From Streptomyces griseoloalbus (GTDB taxonomy: Bacteria; Actinomycetota; Actinomycetes; Streptomycetales; Streptomycetaceae), in NCBI GenBank assembly GCA_014650015.1, contig BMUD01000001.1, positions 290,197-354,196 on the forward strand: a stretch of DNA of 64,000 nt, in the 5' to 3' direction. A model generated the notes under the pieces. The model was not told where the DNA came from, ran no database searches, and was given only the letters and a program-made list of their open reading frames with translations. Made by a program: the position numbers and the translations under genes. Shown here piece by piece: positions 30,017 to 38,682 of the stretch. How positions within the stretch are numbered: position 1 is the stretch's first letter; each line of letters starts with the position of its first letter.

Positions 30017-30667
30017 TCACCGCTGCACGGCGGCGGCGGTGGCCGGGCCGGGCACCGAGGCGGCCGGCACCGGGTCGTCCTCCCGGCCGGCCCGCCGAGG
30101 CCGCGCGAGCAGGGCCAGCCCGCCGAGCAGCCCGCCCGCGCCGGCCCCCACCAGCACGGTCACCACCGACGACGCGGACGCCGGTTCGCCCGGCTTCACC
30201 GCGCGGGAGAACTGCACGAGCCGCACCTGCGTGCTGCCCCTGGTGTCCTCCGCGTGCCGGGTCAGCGCGCGGGAGACCGCGTTCGCCATGTCGACGGCCA
30301 GTTCCGGCCGGGAGGACGTGGCCGTGACGGAGACCATCGGCGCGTCCGGCGAGGTCGCCGTGCGCACACTGTCCCGCAGCGTCCGCACCGGCACGCCCGC
30401 CCACACCTGCGCGTCACCGAGCACCGCGAGCTGCGTGGCCACCCGGCCGTACGCCTGCGCGAATCCGCGGGCCGCCTCCGGGGTCGCCTTCTCGGTCGGC
30501 ACGGCGACGACATAACTGGTGGCCGCGTACACCGGGGGCGTGAGCATGCCGTACGCGCCGCCGAGCAGACCGCCGACGAGCGTGCCCGCCACCAGCGCGG
30601 ACCAGGCCGGCAACTTCTTGACGCGCTCCAGGCTCGAACGCAGCCGACGGGTCGGGGTGTCGGTCAT
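30017..30667 (-). CDS. Wzz/YveK-like polysaccharide chain-length protein
   Basis: 216 residues with an N-terminal membrane helix (WSALVAGTLVGGLLGGAYGM), an extracellular domain beginning PPVYAATSYVVAVPT as in Wzz proteins, and a second helix (SSVVTVLVGAGAGGLLGGLALL). There is no cytoplasmic tyrosine kinase domain. It should control chain length or export of the exopolysaccharide together with the ligase-like polymerase. Last gene of the eight-gene operon, overlapping the upstream glycosyltransferase stop by 4 bp. Confidence 0.83.
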   Translation of the reverse strand: MTDTPTRRLRSSLERVKKLPAWSALVAGTLVGGLLGGAYGMLTPPVYAATSYVVAVPTEKATPEAARGFAQAYGRVATQLAVLGDAQVWAGVPVRTLRDSVRTATSPDAPMVSVTATSSRPELAVDMANAVSRALTRHAEDTRGSTQVRLVQFSRAVKPGEPASASSVVTVLVGAGAGGLLGGLALLARPRRAGREDDPVPAASVPGPATAAAVQR

Positions 30668-31818
30668 GAGGGGCTTGCTCCCTGAGAGGCGGGGGACGAT
30701 GACGAGCCGGCGACGGCTGCCGCGTACACGTCCATGAGGCGGGCCGTGCTGCGGGTGATGCTGTAGTGGTGGGCGGCCTCGCCGGCCGTGCGCGGGCGAG
30801 GGCCGGCCGCACGGGCCTCGGCGATCGCCCGCGCGTACGCCTCGGGGCCGCCGCGCACCCGCCGGGCGTCGGCACCGGCGGCCGACGGCAGGTCCTCGAT
30901 CGCCGGGCAGGAGGCGTAGAGCACGGGCAGGCCCGACGCCAGCGCCTCCACGGCCGCCAGGCCGAAGGCCTCCTCCGCGGACGGGGAGGCGAACAGGTCC
31001 ATCGCCGAGGTGAGCGAGGGCAGGTCGGGGCCCGGGGAGCCGTCGGGGACGCAGGGACGTTCACCGGTGAACAGGACCCGCCCGGCGACACCGGCCTCGT
31101 GAGCCGTGCGGCGCAGCAGGTGCTCCTCGGGGCCGCCGCCCACCAGCAGCAGCCAGTGGTCCCGCGGAAGCAGGGCGAGCGCGTGGACCAGGACGTCGAA
31201 CCGCTTGCCCCGGGTGAGCCGGCCGACCCCGCCCACGACGAACGCCCCCTCCGGCAGGCCGAGGCGCCGCCGGGTGCGCTCCCGCCGCTCCGGGTCGAAG
31301 CGGAAACGGTCCAGGTCGATGCCGTTGGGCACGACCTCGATGCGCGGCGCGGGCACGCCCCAGCGCTTCAGCCGGTCGGCCACCGTCGGGGAGACGGCGA
31401 CCGTCGCCGAGCCGAGCCGCTCGCTCGCCAGATACAGGGCGCGCACCCCCGCCGTCAGCTTGCGGCCCTCCATCTGCGAGTCGCCGAGGGAGTGTTCGGT
31501 GGCGACGACCGCGCGGACCCCGGCGACCCGGGCGGCGAGACGGCCGTAGACACAGGCCCGGTACAGGTGCGTGTGCACCAGGTCGTAGCCGCCGGCCCGG
31601 ATCACCCGGACCAGGCGGGGCAGGACGGCCAGGTCGCGGTTGCCGCCCATGTCCAGGTGCACGACGCGGACGCCGTCGGCGCCGAGGCCCTCGGCGACCG
31701 CGCCGGGATTGGTGAGCGTCACCACGTCGCAGGTGACCGGCAGGTGACGCAGCAGCAGCCGCAGCTGCTGTTCGGCCCCGCCGACGCCGAGGCCGGTGAT
31801 GATGTGCAGTGCCCTCAT
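30664..31818 (-). CDS. Family 4 glycosyltransferase (distal)
   Basis: 384 residues, GT-B fold. N-terminal LGVGGAEQQLRLLLRHLP, central NGIDLDRFRF, FVVGGVGRLTRGKRFDVLVHAL, and C-terminal SPSAEEAFGLAAVEALASGLPVL, the usual GT4 retaining motif (E-x7-E). It adds a hexose to the lipid-linked repeat unit at the cytoplasmic membrane face. Starts 1 bp after the deacetylase stop. Confidence 0.9.
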   Translation of the reverse strand: MRALHIITGLGVGGAEQQLRLLLRHLPVTCDVVTLTNPGAVAEGLGADGVRVVHLDMGGNRDLAVLPRLVRVIRAGGYDLVHTHLYRACVYGRLAARVAGVRAVVATEHSLGDSQMEGRKLTAGVRALYLASERLGSATVAVSPTVADRLKRWGVPAPRIEVVPNGIDLDRFRFDPERRERTRRRLGLPEGAFVVGGVGRLTRGKRFDVLVHALALLPRDHWLLLVGGGPEEHLLRRTAHEAGVAGRVLFTGERPCVPDGSPGPDLPSLTSAMDLFASPSAEEAFGLAAVEALASGLPVLYASCPAIEDLPSAAGADARRVRGGPEAYARAIAEARAAGPRPRTAGEAAHHYSITRSTARLMDVYAAAVAGSSSSPASQGASPS

Positions 31819-31819
31819 C

Positions 31820-32584
31820 TCACACGCCCTCCACCGGGCGCCGGCGCAGCCGGTGCAGCCGGAGCTTGAGGTGCAGGCGCCACGCCGTGTCGTTCTGGCC
31901 GACGTGCGCGCGTGGCAGGGCGTGCGGGCCGGTCAGCGGACCCGGGTCGATGGCGCAGGCGTAGCCGTAACCCGCCTTCCGTACGGCCTCGACGGCGCGC
32001 GCGTCGACCGTGCCGTACGGGTAGCAGAAGCCGTCGACCGGAGAGCCGGTCAACTCGGCAAGCCGGGCGCGGCTTTCGGCGACCTCGGCGGTGAGGGTGG
32101 CGTCGTCGGCGCGGGTGAGGTCGACGTGGGTCAGTCCGTGCGAGCCGATCTCCACGCCCTCGGCGGCGGCGCGCCGGACGCCGTCGGCGGTCAGCAGCGG
32201 CTTGCGCGGGCCGAGCGGGTCCCAGGCGTTGTCGCCGCCGAGCCGTCCCGGCAGGACGAAGAGGGTGGCTCCGCAGCCGAAGCGGCGCAGCAGCGGCAGG
32301 GCGCCGGTGAGGAAGTCGGTGTACCCGTCGTCGAAGGTGAGGCCGACCAGGCGCCGCCCCTCGCCGCGGGCGCGGGCGGCGAGCAGCTCGGCCACGGACA
32401 CGCCCCGCAGCCCGCGCCGGCGCAGCCAGGCCAGCTGCCGCGCGAGCCGCTCGGGCGTGACCGTGATGCGGTACGGATCGTCCGAGCAGTCGCCCACCGA
32501 GTGGTACATCGCCACCCACGGGACGGGCCCCGGACGGGGCGCGGGGAGTCTGCCGGTCTCGACGGAATCAACGGAAGCGGCCAT
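31820..32584 (-). CDS. Polysaccharide deacetylase (NodB homology, CE4)
   Basis: 254 residues with LTFDDGYTDF (catalytic base Asp and metal Asp), IGSHGLTHVDLTR (metal His pair), and YPYGTVDARAV, the CE4 signature set. No clear signal peptide is seen, which is unusual since many act outside; it could work on lipid-linked intermediates or be a cytoplasmic member. It removes N- or O-acetyl groups, possibly exposing amines for ligation. The start overlaps the end of the flippase gene by 17 bp. Confidence 0.88.
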   Translation of the reverse strand: MAASVDSVETGRLPAPRPGPVPWVAMYHSVGDCSDDPYRITVTPERLARQLAWLRRRGLRGVSVAELLAARARGEGRRLVGLTFDDGYTDFLTGALPLLRRFGCGATLFVLPGRLGGDNAWDPLGPRKPLLTADGVRRAAAEGVEIGSHGLTHVDLTRADDATLTAEVAESRARLAELTGSPVDGFCYPYGTVDARAVEAVRKAGYGYACAIDPGPLTGPHALPRAHVGQNDTAWRLHLKLRLHRLRRRPVEGV

Positions 32585-34601
32585 GTGTGAGCCTTCGTGT
32601 GACGGCGCGCAGGGAGCGCGGTGCGGATGGGGAGCCCCCGGCGCCGAGGACGGACAGGGCGAGCGGGACGAAGACGGCGGTCACGGCCAGGCAGCCGGCC
32701 GCGAGACCCGCCACCGGGGACGGGAACCGGCTCGCGGCGAACACCCCGGCGGCGATGGCGAGGACCGAGGCGAGCACGGGCCGGCTGAGCTCGGCCAGGA
32801 CCTTGCGGACGCCGACCGAGACACCGGGGGCGTCACCCCGGCGGGCGGCGCGCAGGCCGGTCAGCAGCAGGGCGGCCGTGACGGTGATGCCGAAGGCGTT
32901 GGCGGCGGCGATCCCCGCCACCCCCCAATGACCCACGGTCACGGCGCCGATCAGGGACGTCGCGACGATGCCCGCCGCCATCACGGCGACGGGGTACCAG
33001 CTGGGGCGGCCCGCCGAGAAGTAGCAGCGGACCAGGGCACCCACCAGGGTCTGGCCCAGCAGACCGAGGGCGTACACGCGCATGACGCCGGCCGTCGCGG
33101 CGGTGTCGCCCGCGGTGAACGCGCCCCGCTGGAAGAGCAGTCCGATCATCTGCGGGGCGCAGGCGATCACCGCGCACATGCCCAGCAGCACCACACAGGA
33201 GGCCAGCACCAGATCCCGCTCGACTCGCGCGCGGGCCCGCTCGGTGTCGCCGTCCGCCAGCGCCCGCGCCACCACGGGGAAGGTGACGGTGCACACCATC
33301 AGCGACAGCGTCATCGGGATCTGGGCGACCTTCTGCGCGTAGTTCAGGTGCGAGATGGCCCCGGCGGGCAGCGAGGAGGCCAGGAAGCGTTCGACGAGGA
33401 CCTGCGACTGGCGGCACAGCGCGAACAGCAGCACCGCGGCGATCAGGGCGAGCCGTACCGGCCGCTCCTCGACCCCGGGCCCGGCCCCGGCGGGCGCCGG
33501 TGCGCGCGACGCCAGCTGCCGCCACAACGACGGCAGTTGCACCAGCACCATCAGACAGCCGCCCACCGCGACCCCCACCGCGGCCGAGCGCACCCCCCAC
33601 TCCCCGCCCAGCAGGAACATCGCCGCGATGATGCCGGTGTTGTAGGCGACGTAGATCGCCCCCGGCGCGAAGAACCGGCGGTGTGCCCGCAGGACGGCGC
33701 TGCAGTACCCGGCGAGCCCGAAGGCCAGCAGGCTGATCGCGGTGAGCCGGGTGCAGTCGACGGCGAGACGGGGGTCGGGCAGGCCGGGCGCCAGGGCCCG
33801 GACCACGTACGGAGCCCCGGCGGCGACCAGCGCGGCCACCGCGGCGAAGGCCAGGCACAGCCGCGGCAGGGTCGCCACGACCAGCTCGCGGACCGGGTCG
33901 CCGGCGGCGCCCCGGGCGCGGCGGGCCAGCGCCATGCTGAACGCCGGGATCAGCGCGATCGCCAGCCCGTCCTCGATCAGCAGCGTGGCGGCGATCTCCG
34001 GCACGGTCCACGCGACGAGGAAGGCGTCCGTGTCGCTCCCGGCCCCGAACAGCCGGGCCAACGACTGGTCGCGCACCAGCCCGAGGAGCGACCCGGCGAT
34101 GGACAACGCCGCCGTGACCAGCGCGGCCCGGGCGAGGAACCGCCGGGACGACGACCCCGGACCGGCACCGTCCCCGGCCGACGGGCCGGTTGCGGTCTCT
34201 TCTGCCCTGGGGGTGCCGGGTCCCGGTCCGTCGCCCGTGAGTCCGCCGGTCCCGGGCTCGCGGGTCTGCGATCCTGCGGTGCCGGGCTCGCGGGTCTGCG
34301 ATCCGCCGGTCCCGGGCTCGCGGGTCTGCGATCCTGCGGTGCCGGGCTTGCGGGTCTGCGATCCTGCGGTGCCGGGCTTGCGGGTCTGCGATCCTGCGGT
34401 GCCGGGCTCGCGGGTCTGCGATCCGCCGGTCCCGGGCTCGCGGGTCTGCGATCCAGCGGCCCCGGGTCCACCGGCCCGCGGTGCGTCGGCCCGCGGTGCG
34501 TCGGCCCGCGGTGCGTCGGCCGGCGGCCCGGCGGTCCGGGGTCCGGCGGTCCGGGGTCCGTCGGTCTCGGGGCCGGGAATTCTGGAAGGCACCACCGTCA
34601 T
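32568..34601 (-). CDS. MurJ/MviN-like lipid-linked oligosaccharide flippase
   Basis: 677 residues. From ~150 onward there are about 14 hydrophobic helices with MurJ-like landmarks (GLVRDQSLARLFGAGSDTDAFLVAWTVPEIAATLLIEDGLAIALIPAFS). The first ~150 residues are a low-complexity cytoplasmic tail of decapeptide repeats (SQTREPGTGG) from a 30-bp array, plus Ala/Pro/Asp repeats. The open frame runs further upstream, but the ATG at 34601 forms ATGA with the ligase stop. In this operon it probably replaces Wzx, flipping the polysaccharide unit across the membrane; cell-wall MurJ is normally elsewhere in the chromosome. Confidence 0.88.
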   Translation of the reverse strand: MTVVPSRIPGPETDGPRTAGPRTAGPPADAPRADAPRADAPRAGGPGAAGSQTREPGTGGSQTREPGTAGSQTRKPGTAGSQTRKPGTAGSQTREPGTGGSQTREPGTAGSQTREPGTGGLTGDGPGPGTPRAEETATGPSAGDGAGPGSSSRRFLARAALVTAALSIAGSLLGLVRDQSLARLFGAGSDTDAFLVAWTVPEIAATLLIEDGLAIALIPAFSMALARRARGAAGDPVRELVVATLPRLCLAFAAVAALVAAGAPYVVRALAPGLPDPRLAVDCTRLTAISLLAFGLAGYCSAVLRAHRRFFAPGAIYVAYNTGIIAAMFLLGGEWGVRSAAVGVAVGGCLMVLVQLPSLWRQLASRAPAPAGAGPGVEERPVRLALIAAVLLFALCRQSQVLVERFLASSLPAGAISHLNYAQKVAQIPMTLSLMVCTVTFPVVARALADGDTERARARVERDLVLASCVVLLGMCAVIACAPQMIGLLFQRGAFTAGDTAATAGVMRVYALGLLGQTLVGALVRCYFSAGRPSWYPVAVMAAGIVATSLIGAVTVGHWGVAGIAAANAFGITVTAALLLTGLRAARRGDAPGVSVGVRKVLAELSRPVLASVLAIAAGVFAASRFPSPVAGLAAGCLAVTAVFVPLALSVLGAGGSPSAPRSLRAVTRRLTHGRFR
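34231..34565 (-). repeat. In-frame 30-bp and 15-bp repeats in the flippase gene
   Basis: About eight 30-bp units (34231-34470, CGGGTCTGCGATCC plus CGGTCCCGGGCTCG type), then 15-bp units GGCCCGCGGTGCGTC (34470-34520) and CGGCGGTCCGGGGTC. All are multiples of three and lengthen the N-terminal tail. Confidence 0.93.
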
Positions 34602-35950
34602 CGCGCCACGTCCTCCGTCACCCGTCCGGGCACGCCGTCCCGTCCCGCGACGTCCCGCGCCCGCTCGCCGCGGGTCAGCGGCCACCACGCCGCCAGACCC
34701 AGGGCCATGCCGGTCAGTACGGTCGAGGGGCCGCCGATGTCGCCGTACACGAAGTCGGTCAGCTGCCACAGCATCAGCCCGCAGGCGACGAGCGCGCAGT
34801 CGAAACCCGGACCGCGCCGGCGCACCCGCAGCAGTCCCCGCACCGCGCACACCAGCAGCGCCAGCCAGCTCCCGGCGAGTGTGAGCAGCCCGATCAGACC
34901 CTGTTCGCTCAGCACCAGCAGATACATGCTGTGCGGCGACAGCAGCGCCTGCTTGTGATACGTCTCGCCCGCGCCCTCGATGTCGCTGCCCGAGGACAGC
35001 GCCAGGGTCGCGTAGCCGTCGCGGTACTCGGGAAAGCGCTTCAGGCCGACGCCGGTCAGCGGGTGTTCGCGCCACATGCCGGTGGCCGACGCCCACAGGG
35101 TGTACCGGTCGACCACGGACTGGTCCGGGGCGTCGGCGACCGCCGCGATGCTGTCGATCCGCTCCTGCAGCATCGCCGTACCGACCCCGAAGCCGCCCAC
35201 CAGGACCACGCCCGCGGCGGCCAGGGCCGCACCCACCTTCAGCGCGCGCCGCAGCCCCGCCAGCGCCAGCTGCACGGCACACGTCACCGCGGTCGCGATC
35301 CAGGCGCCCCGGCTGAAGGAGAGCGCCAGCGGAAGCACCAGGACCAGGGCGCACCCGGCGGCGATCGCCCGCTGCCGCCCCGGCCCCCGGCCCAGCGCGA
35401 TCCCGGCCGCGCACACCAGACCCAGCGACACCGCCGTCGCCATGCCCATCACGTCCTGCGCCCCGAAGGTGCCGACCGCCCGGACGGTCTCGCCCTGGTA
35501 GGAGGCACCGGTCCCGGTGACGTACTGGTGCACGCCGACCGCCCCCTGCCACAGCGCGAGCCCCACGAACGACCAGGCCAGCACCCGGAAGTCGGCCCGG
35601 TGACGCAGCAGCACCAGGACCGCGGCCGGGACGAGCACGAAGACCTGCAGATAGCGGCAGAGACCGACGAGCCCCGCCTCCGGTGAGGCCGCACCCATGG
35701 CGGCGAGCGCGAGCCCCACGACCGGCAGCCCCAGCACCACGGCGGCGAGCGGGGACAACGGGCGCCGCCGCTCGCGCAGCAGCCGGACCACGCAGTACCC
35801 CACCACCAGCGCGGACACCACGTCGGCCGGACCCGCGCCGTCCCCCGTCGGCGGCAGGGCCAGCAGCACGGGCACCGCCACCAGCGGCAGGACCGGCACC
35901 AGCGCGGCGGCCCGGCGCGGCAGCGGTACGAGGGGGAGGGCGTGACTCAC
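34598..35950 (-). CDS. O-antigen ligase/polymerase-like membrane protein
   Basis: 450 residues with ten or more hydrophobic helices and a large extracytoplasmic loop near 270-330 containing WREHPLTGVGLKRFPEYRDGY and HSMYLLVLSEQGLIGLL, the pattern of the Wzy_C/WaaL family. It would polymerise undecaprenyl-linked repeat units or ligate the glycan to an acceptor outside the membrane. It starts 6 bp after the sugar transferase stop and overlaps the flippase start. Confidence 0.88.
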   Translation of the reverse strand: MSHALPLVPLPRRAAALVPVLPLVAVPVLLALPPTGDGAGPADVVSALVVGYCVVRLLRERRRPLSPLAAVVLGLPVVGLALAAMGAASPEAGLVGLCRYLQVFVLVPAAVLVLLRHRADFRVLAWSFVGLALWQGAVGVHQYVTGTGASYQGETVRAVGTFGAQDVMGMATAVSLGLVCAAGIALGRGPGRQRAIAAGCALVLVLPLALSFSRGAWIATAVTCAVQLALAGLRRALKVGAALAAAGVVLVGGFGVGTAMLQERIDSIAAVADAPDQSVVDRYTLWASATGMWREHPLTGVGLKRFPEYRDGYATLALSSGSDIEGAGETYHKQALLSPHSMYLLVLSEQGLIGLLTLAGSWLALLVCAVRGLLRVRRRGPGFDCALVACGLMLWQLTDFVYGDIGGPSTVLTGMALGLAAWWPLTRGERARDVAGRDGVPGRVTEDVAR

Positions 35951-35956
35951 GTGGCG

Positions 35957-37393
35957 TCAGCTCCCCGTCGGGCGGACCAGCGTGGCCGCGGTGCGCAGCA
36001 GGATGCAGATGTCCTGCCACAGCGACCAGTCGTCGATGTAGGCGTTGTCGAACCGGCAGCGGTCCTCGATCGAGGTGTCCCCGCGCAGCCCGTGGACCTG
36101 GGCGAGGCCGGTGATGCCGGTGCGCATGCGGTGCCGGGCCGCGTAACCGGGGTAGGTCTGGCTGAACTGCGTCACGAAGTAGGGCCGTTCGGGCCGCGGG
36201 CCGACCAGGCTCATGTCGCCGCGGAGCACGTTCCACAACTGGAGCAGCTCGTCGAGCGAGGTGCGCCGCAGCATGCGGCAGAACCGGCGCATCTCGTGCT
36301 CGTTGGCCACGCTCCACCGGGTCGCCGACTCGTGCTCGTCGACCGGGCGGTGGGTGCGGAACTTCAGCAGGGTGAACGGCCTCCCGTTCCTGCCGATGCG
36401 CTCCTGCCGGAACACCACGCCCGGCCCGTCACTGATCCGCAGCGTCACCGCGCACACCAGCAGCAGCGGACTGACCAGCAGCAACAGCGTCCCCGACACC
36501 AGGATGTCGAGCAGCCGCTTGCCGATGCCGCCCTCGAGCACGGGGGCGAAGTCCAGCCGCCGGCAGGAGAAGCCGGCCAGCCGTTCCCGCGCCGGGTACG
36601 GCGCGGAGTCGGCGTCGACCTCCCAGACCACGCAGCCGGACTCGGCCAGCGCCCGCAGCAGCGGCCCGTGTTCGGTGCGCGCCGAGGGGTGGACGGCGAG
36701 CACCGCCCGCACCCCGTTCTGGATGACCGCGCGGTCGACCTCCTCGTCCGTGCGCAGCACGGGGACGGCGTCGCCGCCGTCCGGCCCGTCGGCGACGACG
36801 CCCACCGGCCGTACCCCGCACCGAGGGTGGCGCAGCACGGCTGCGGCCACCCGCTGCGCGGTCGCCACCGGGCCGACGACGAGCGCGGCGTGCGGGTGGC
36901 GCAGCAGCGCGGCGCGCCGCCGCCCGTGCACGGCGGCGCGCAGCGCACAGCCCGCCGCCGCCTGCACGGCGAGCCCGGTCAGCACGGTGCCGGCGGACAG
37001 CGCGTCCTGCGGCCGGAGCGCCGCCCACAGCGCCGCGGTCGCCAGCCAGGCCACCGCGATTCGACCGCACACGGCGGGCAGTTCCTCCAGCAGCCCCGGG
37101 ACCGGCGACCGGGGGTCGCGCGGGCGCGACAGCAGGGACGCCCCGATCAGCAGGGCGATCAGGAGTGGGTGGAGCCGGGCACCGGCGAGCACCGGGACGG
37201 CCGACGCGACGGCGACGGCGGCGGTGGCGTCCGCGACGAGCAGTGGTACCGGCGAGGCCGGCCGGGGCCGTGCGGCGGGCAGCCGGGGGCCGGTGTCGGC
37301 GCCGCGCGGCGGCATGACGGAGACGGGTGAGAAACCGTGGTCCCGGTCCCGTGGCGGTACGCCGGGGGAGGGCACTGTACGTTCGGCGGTCAC
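35957..37393 (-). CDS. Polyprenyl-phosphate sugar-1-phosphate transferase (WbaP/EpsL type)
   Basis: 478 residues. N-terminal hydrophobic helices and a CoA-binding-like central domain (VVGPVATAQRVAAAVLRHP), then the catalytic bacterial sugar transferase domain: KRLLDILVSGTLLLLVSPLL, FRQERIGRNGRPFTLLKFRT, SLDELLQLWNVLRGDMSLVGPRPERP. It places the first sugar phosphate on undecaprenyl phosphate and so starts each repeat unit. The GTG at 37393 forms a GTGA overlap with the upstream glycosyltransferase stop; longer frames upstream are shadows. Confidence 0.93.
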   Translation of the reverse strand: MTAERTVPSPGVPPRDRDHGFSPVSVMPPRGADTGPRLPAARPRPASPVPLLVADATAAVAVASAVPVLAGARLHPLLIALLIGASLLSRPRDPRSPVPGLLEELPAVCGRIAVAWLATAALWAALRPQDALSAGTVLTGLAVQAAAGCALRAAVHGRRRAALLRHPHAALVVGPVATAQRVAAAVLRHPRCGVRPVGVVADGPDGGDAVPVLRTDEEVDRAVIQNGVRAVLAVHPSARTEHGPLLRALAESGCVVWEVDADSAPYPARERLAGFSCRRLDFAPVLEGGIGKRLLDILVSGTLLLLVSPLLLVCAVTLRISDGPGVVFRQERIGRNGRPFTLLKFRTHRPVDEHESATRWSVANEHEMRRFCRMLRRTSLDELLQLWNVLRGDMSLVGPRPERPYFVTQFSQTYPGYAARHRMRTGITGLAQVHGLRGDTSIEDRCRFDNAYIDDWSLWQDICILLRTAATLVRPTGS

Positions 37394-38682
37394 GAGTGGA
37401 TGGACTCCCTGTACTCGGAGGGCTCGACGCGCTGTGTCGTCCGGTCGGCCCCGGCGCCCCCGACCGCCCGGTGCGGGCACGTTCTCGTCGTGTCGGGACG
37501 GGTGCCGAGCAGATCGCGGTAGAGGTCGGCGACCGCCCGCGCGGTGTGCCGTACGTCGTGGAGGGCCAGCACATGCCGGCGGCCCCGGTCGCCGAGGGAC
37601 GCACGCAGCGGCTGGTCGAGCAGCAGCGCGCCGACCGCCGCGGCCAGTGCCTCCGGGTTCTCCGGCGGCACCAGACACCGGGGGGCGAAATCGGGCGGCA
37701 GGCTCTCGCGGGCGCCGTCGACGTCCGTGACGACCACGGGCCGGCCGCAGGCCATCGCCTCCAGCGGGGCCAGCGCCATGCCTTCCCAGCGGGACGGCAG
37801 GACGACGAGATCGGCGGCCTGGTACCAGTGGGAGGCGTCCGCGACGGATCCCACGAACAGCACGGACGCCGGGGCGGCGGCGCGCAGCCGGTCACGGTCC
37901 GGCCCGTCGCCGACCAGCACGAGCCGGGCGTCGGGCACCGTGCGGACCACGGTGTGCCAGGCCCGCAGCAGGACGTCCTGCCCCTTCTGCCGGCACAGGC
38001 GGCCCACACAGACGGCGAGCGGTGACTCCGCGCGCAGACCGGCCAGCGGCGCGAGCCCGGCCCGTACGGCGTCGGCGGGGGCGGGGCGGAAGCGTTCGGG
38101 GTCGATGCCGTTGGGGATGACGGTCCACCGGCCGGTGATCCCGGCGTGCACACCGGTGGCGCGCTCCGCCTCGCTCACGCACACCACGCGCGCGGCCCAG
38201 CGTGCCGCCCACCGCTCCCACCGCAGCGCGAGGGCCGCGGTGCCGCCGCCCACCGCCTCGAACGACCAGGCGTGCGGCTGGAACACGGTGGGGATGCGCC
38301 CGCGCACCGCGAGCCGCCCGGCGAGCCCGGCCTTCGCGCTGTGCGCGTGCACCAGATCGGGGCGCACCTCGTCGATGAGGCGGGCCAGCTGCCGTACCTC
38401 GCGCACGAGCGACGCACCCGGCGAACGGGTCGCCCGCCAGTGCCGTACCTGCGCGCCGAGCGAACGGAGCTGGGTGGTGAGCGCGCTGTCGGGGCAGATC
38501 GCGGTGACGTCCAGGCCGTCCGCCAGCTGGGCCCCGACCAGGTCCGTCACGACCCGCGCGACCCCTCCGTCCACCGGCTGGGTGAGGTGCAGGACCCGCG
38601 GCCGGCGTTCGGGCGATGACAGGTCCGTGGGCACGGTTTCCTCGCTCACACAGTTGCTGGGGACGGGATGGGAGGCGTTCAC
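37390..38682 (-). CDS. Family 4 glycosyltransferase (proximal)
   Basis: 430 residues, GT-B fold: PVDGGVARVVTDLVGAQLADG donor-domain loop, VHAHSAKAGLAGRLA, VIPNGIDPERFRP, CVGRLCRQKGQDVLLRAW, and LPSRWEGMALAPLEAMACGRPVVVTD. It extends the lipid-linked glycan. The GTG at 38682 forms GTGA with the stop of the DUF3344 gene, again deciding the start. Confidence 0.92.
   Translation of the reverse strand: MNASHPVPSNCVSEETVPTDLSSPERRPRVLHLTQPVDGGVARVVTDLVGAQLADGLDVTAICPDSALTTQLRSLGAQVRHWRATRSPGASLVREVRQLARLIDEVRPDLVHAHSAKAGLAGRLAVRGRIPTVFQPHAWSFEAVGGGTAALALRWERWAARWAARVVCVSEAERATGVHAGITGRWTVIPNGIDPERFRPAPADAVRAGLAPLAGLRAESPLAVCVGRLCRQKGQDVLLRAWHTVVRTVPDARLVLVGDGPDRDRLRAAAPASVLFVGSVADASHWYQAADLVVLPSRWEGMALAPLEAMACGRPVVVTDVDGARESLPPDFAPRCLVPPENPEALAAAVGALLLDQPLRASLGDRGRRHVLALHDVRHTARAVADLYRDLLGTRPDTTRTCPHRAVGGAGADRTTQRVEPSEYRESIHS

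Noticed and set aside
32568-34601. The flippase as the essential cell-wall MurJ
   Set aside because: Operon context is exopolysaccharide; cell-wall murJ of Streptomyces lies elsewhere. Cannot be fully excluded.
32091-34958. Very long plus-strand frame across the flippase
   Set aside because: Shadow of the minus-strand flippase; repeats keep the opposite frame open.
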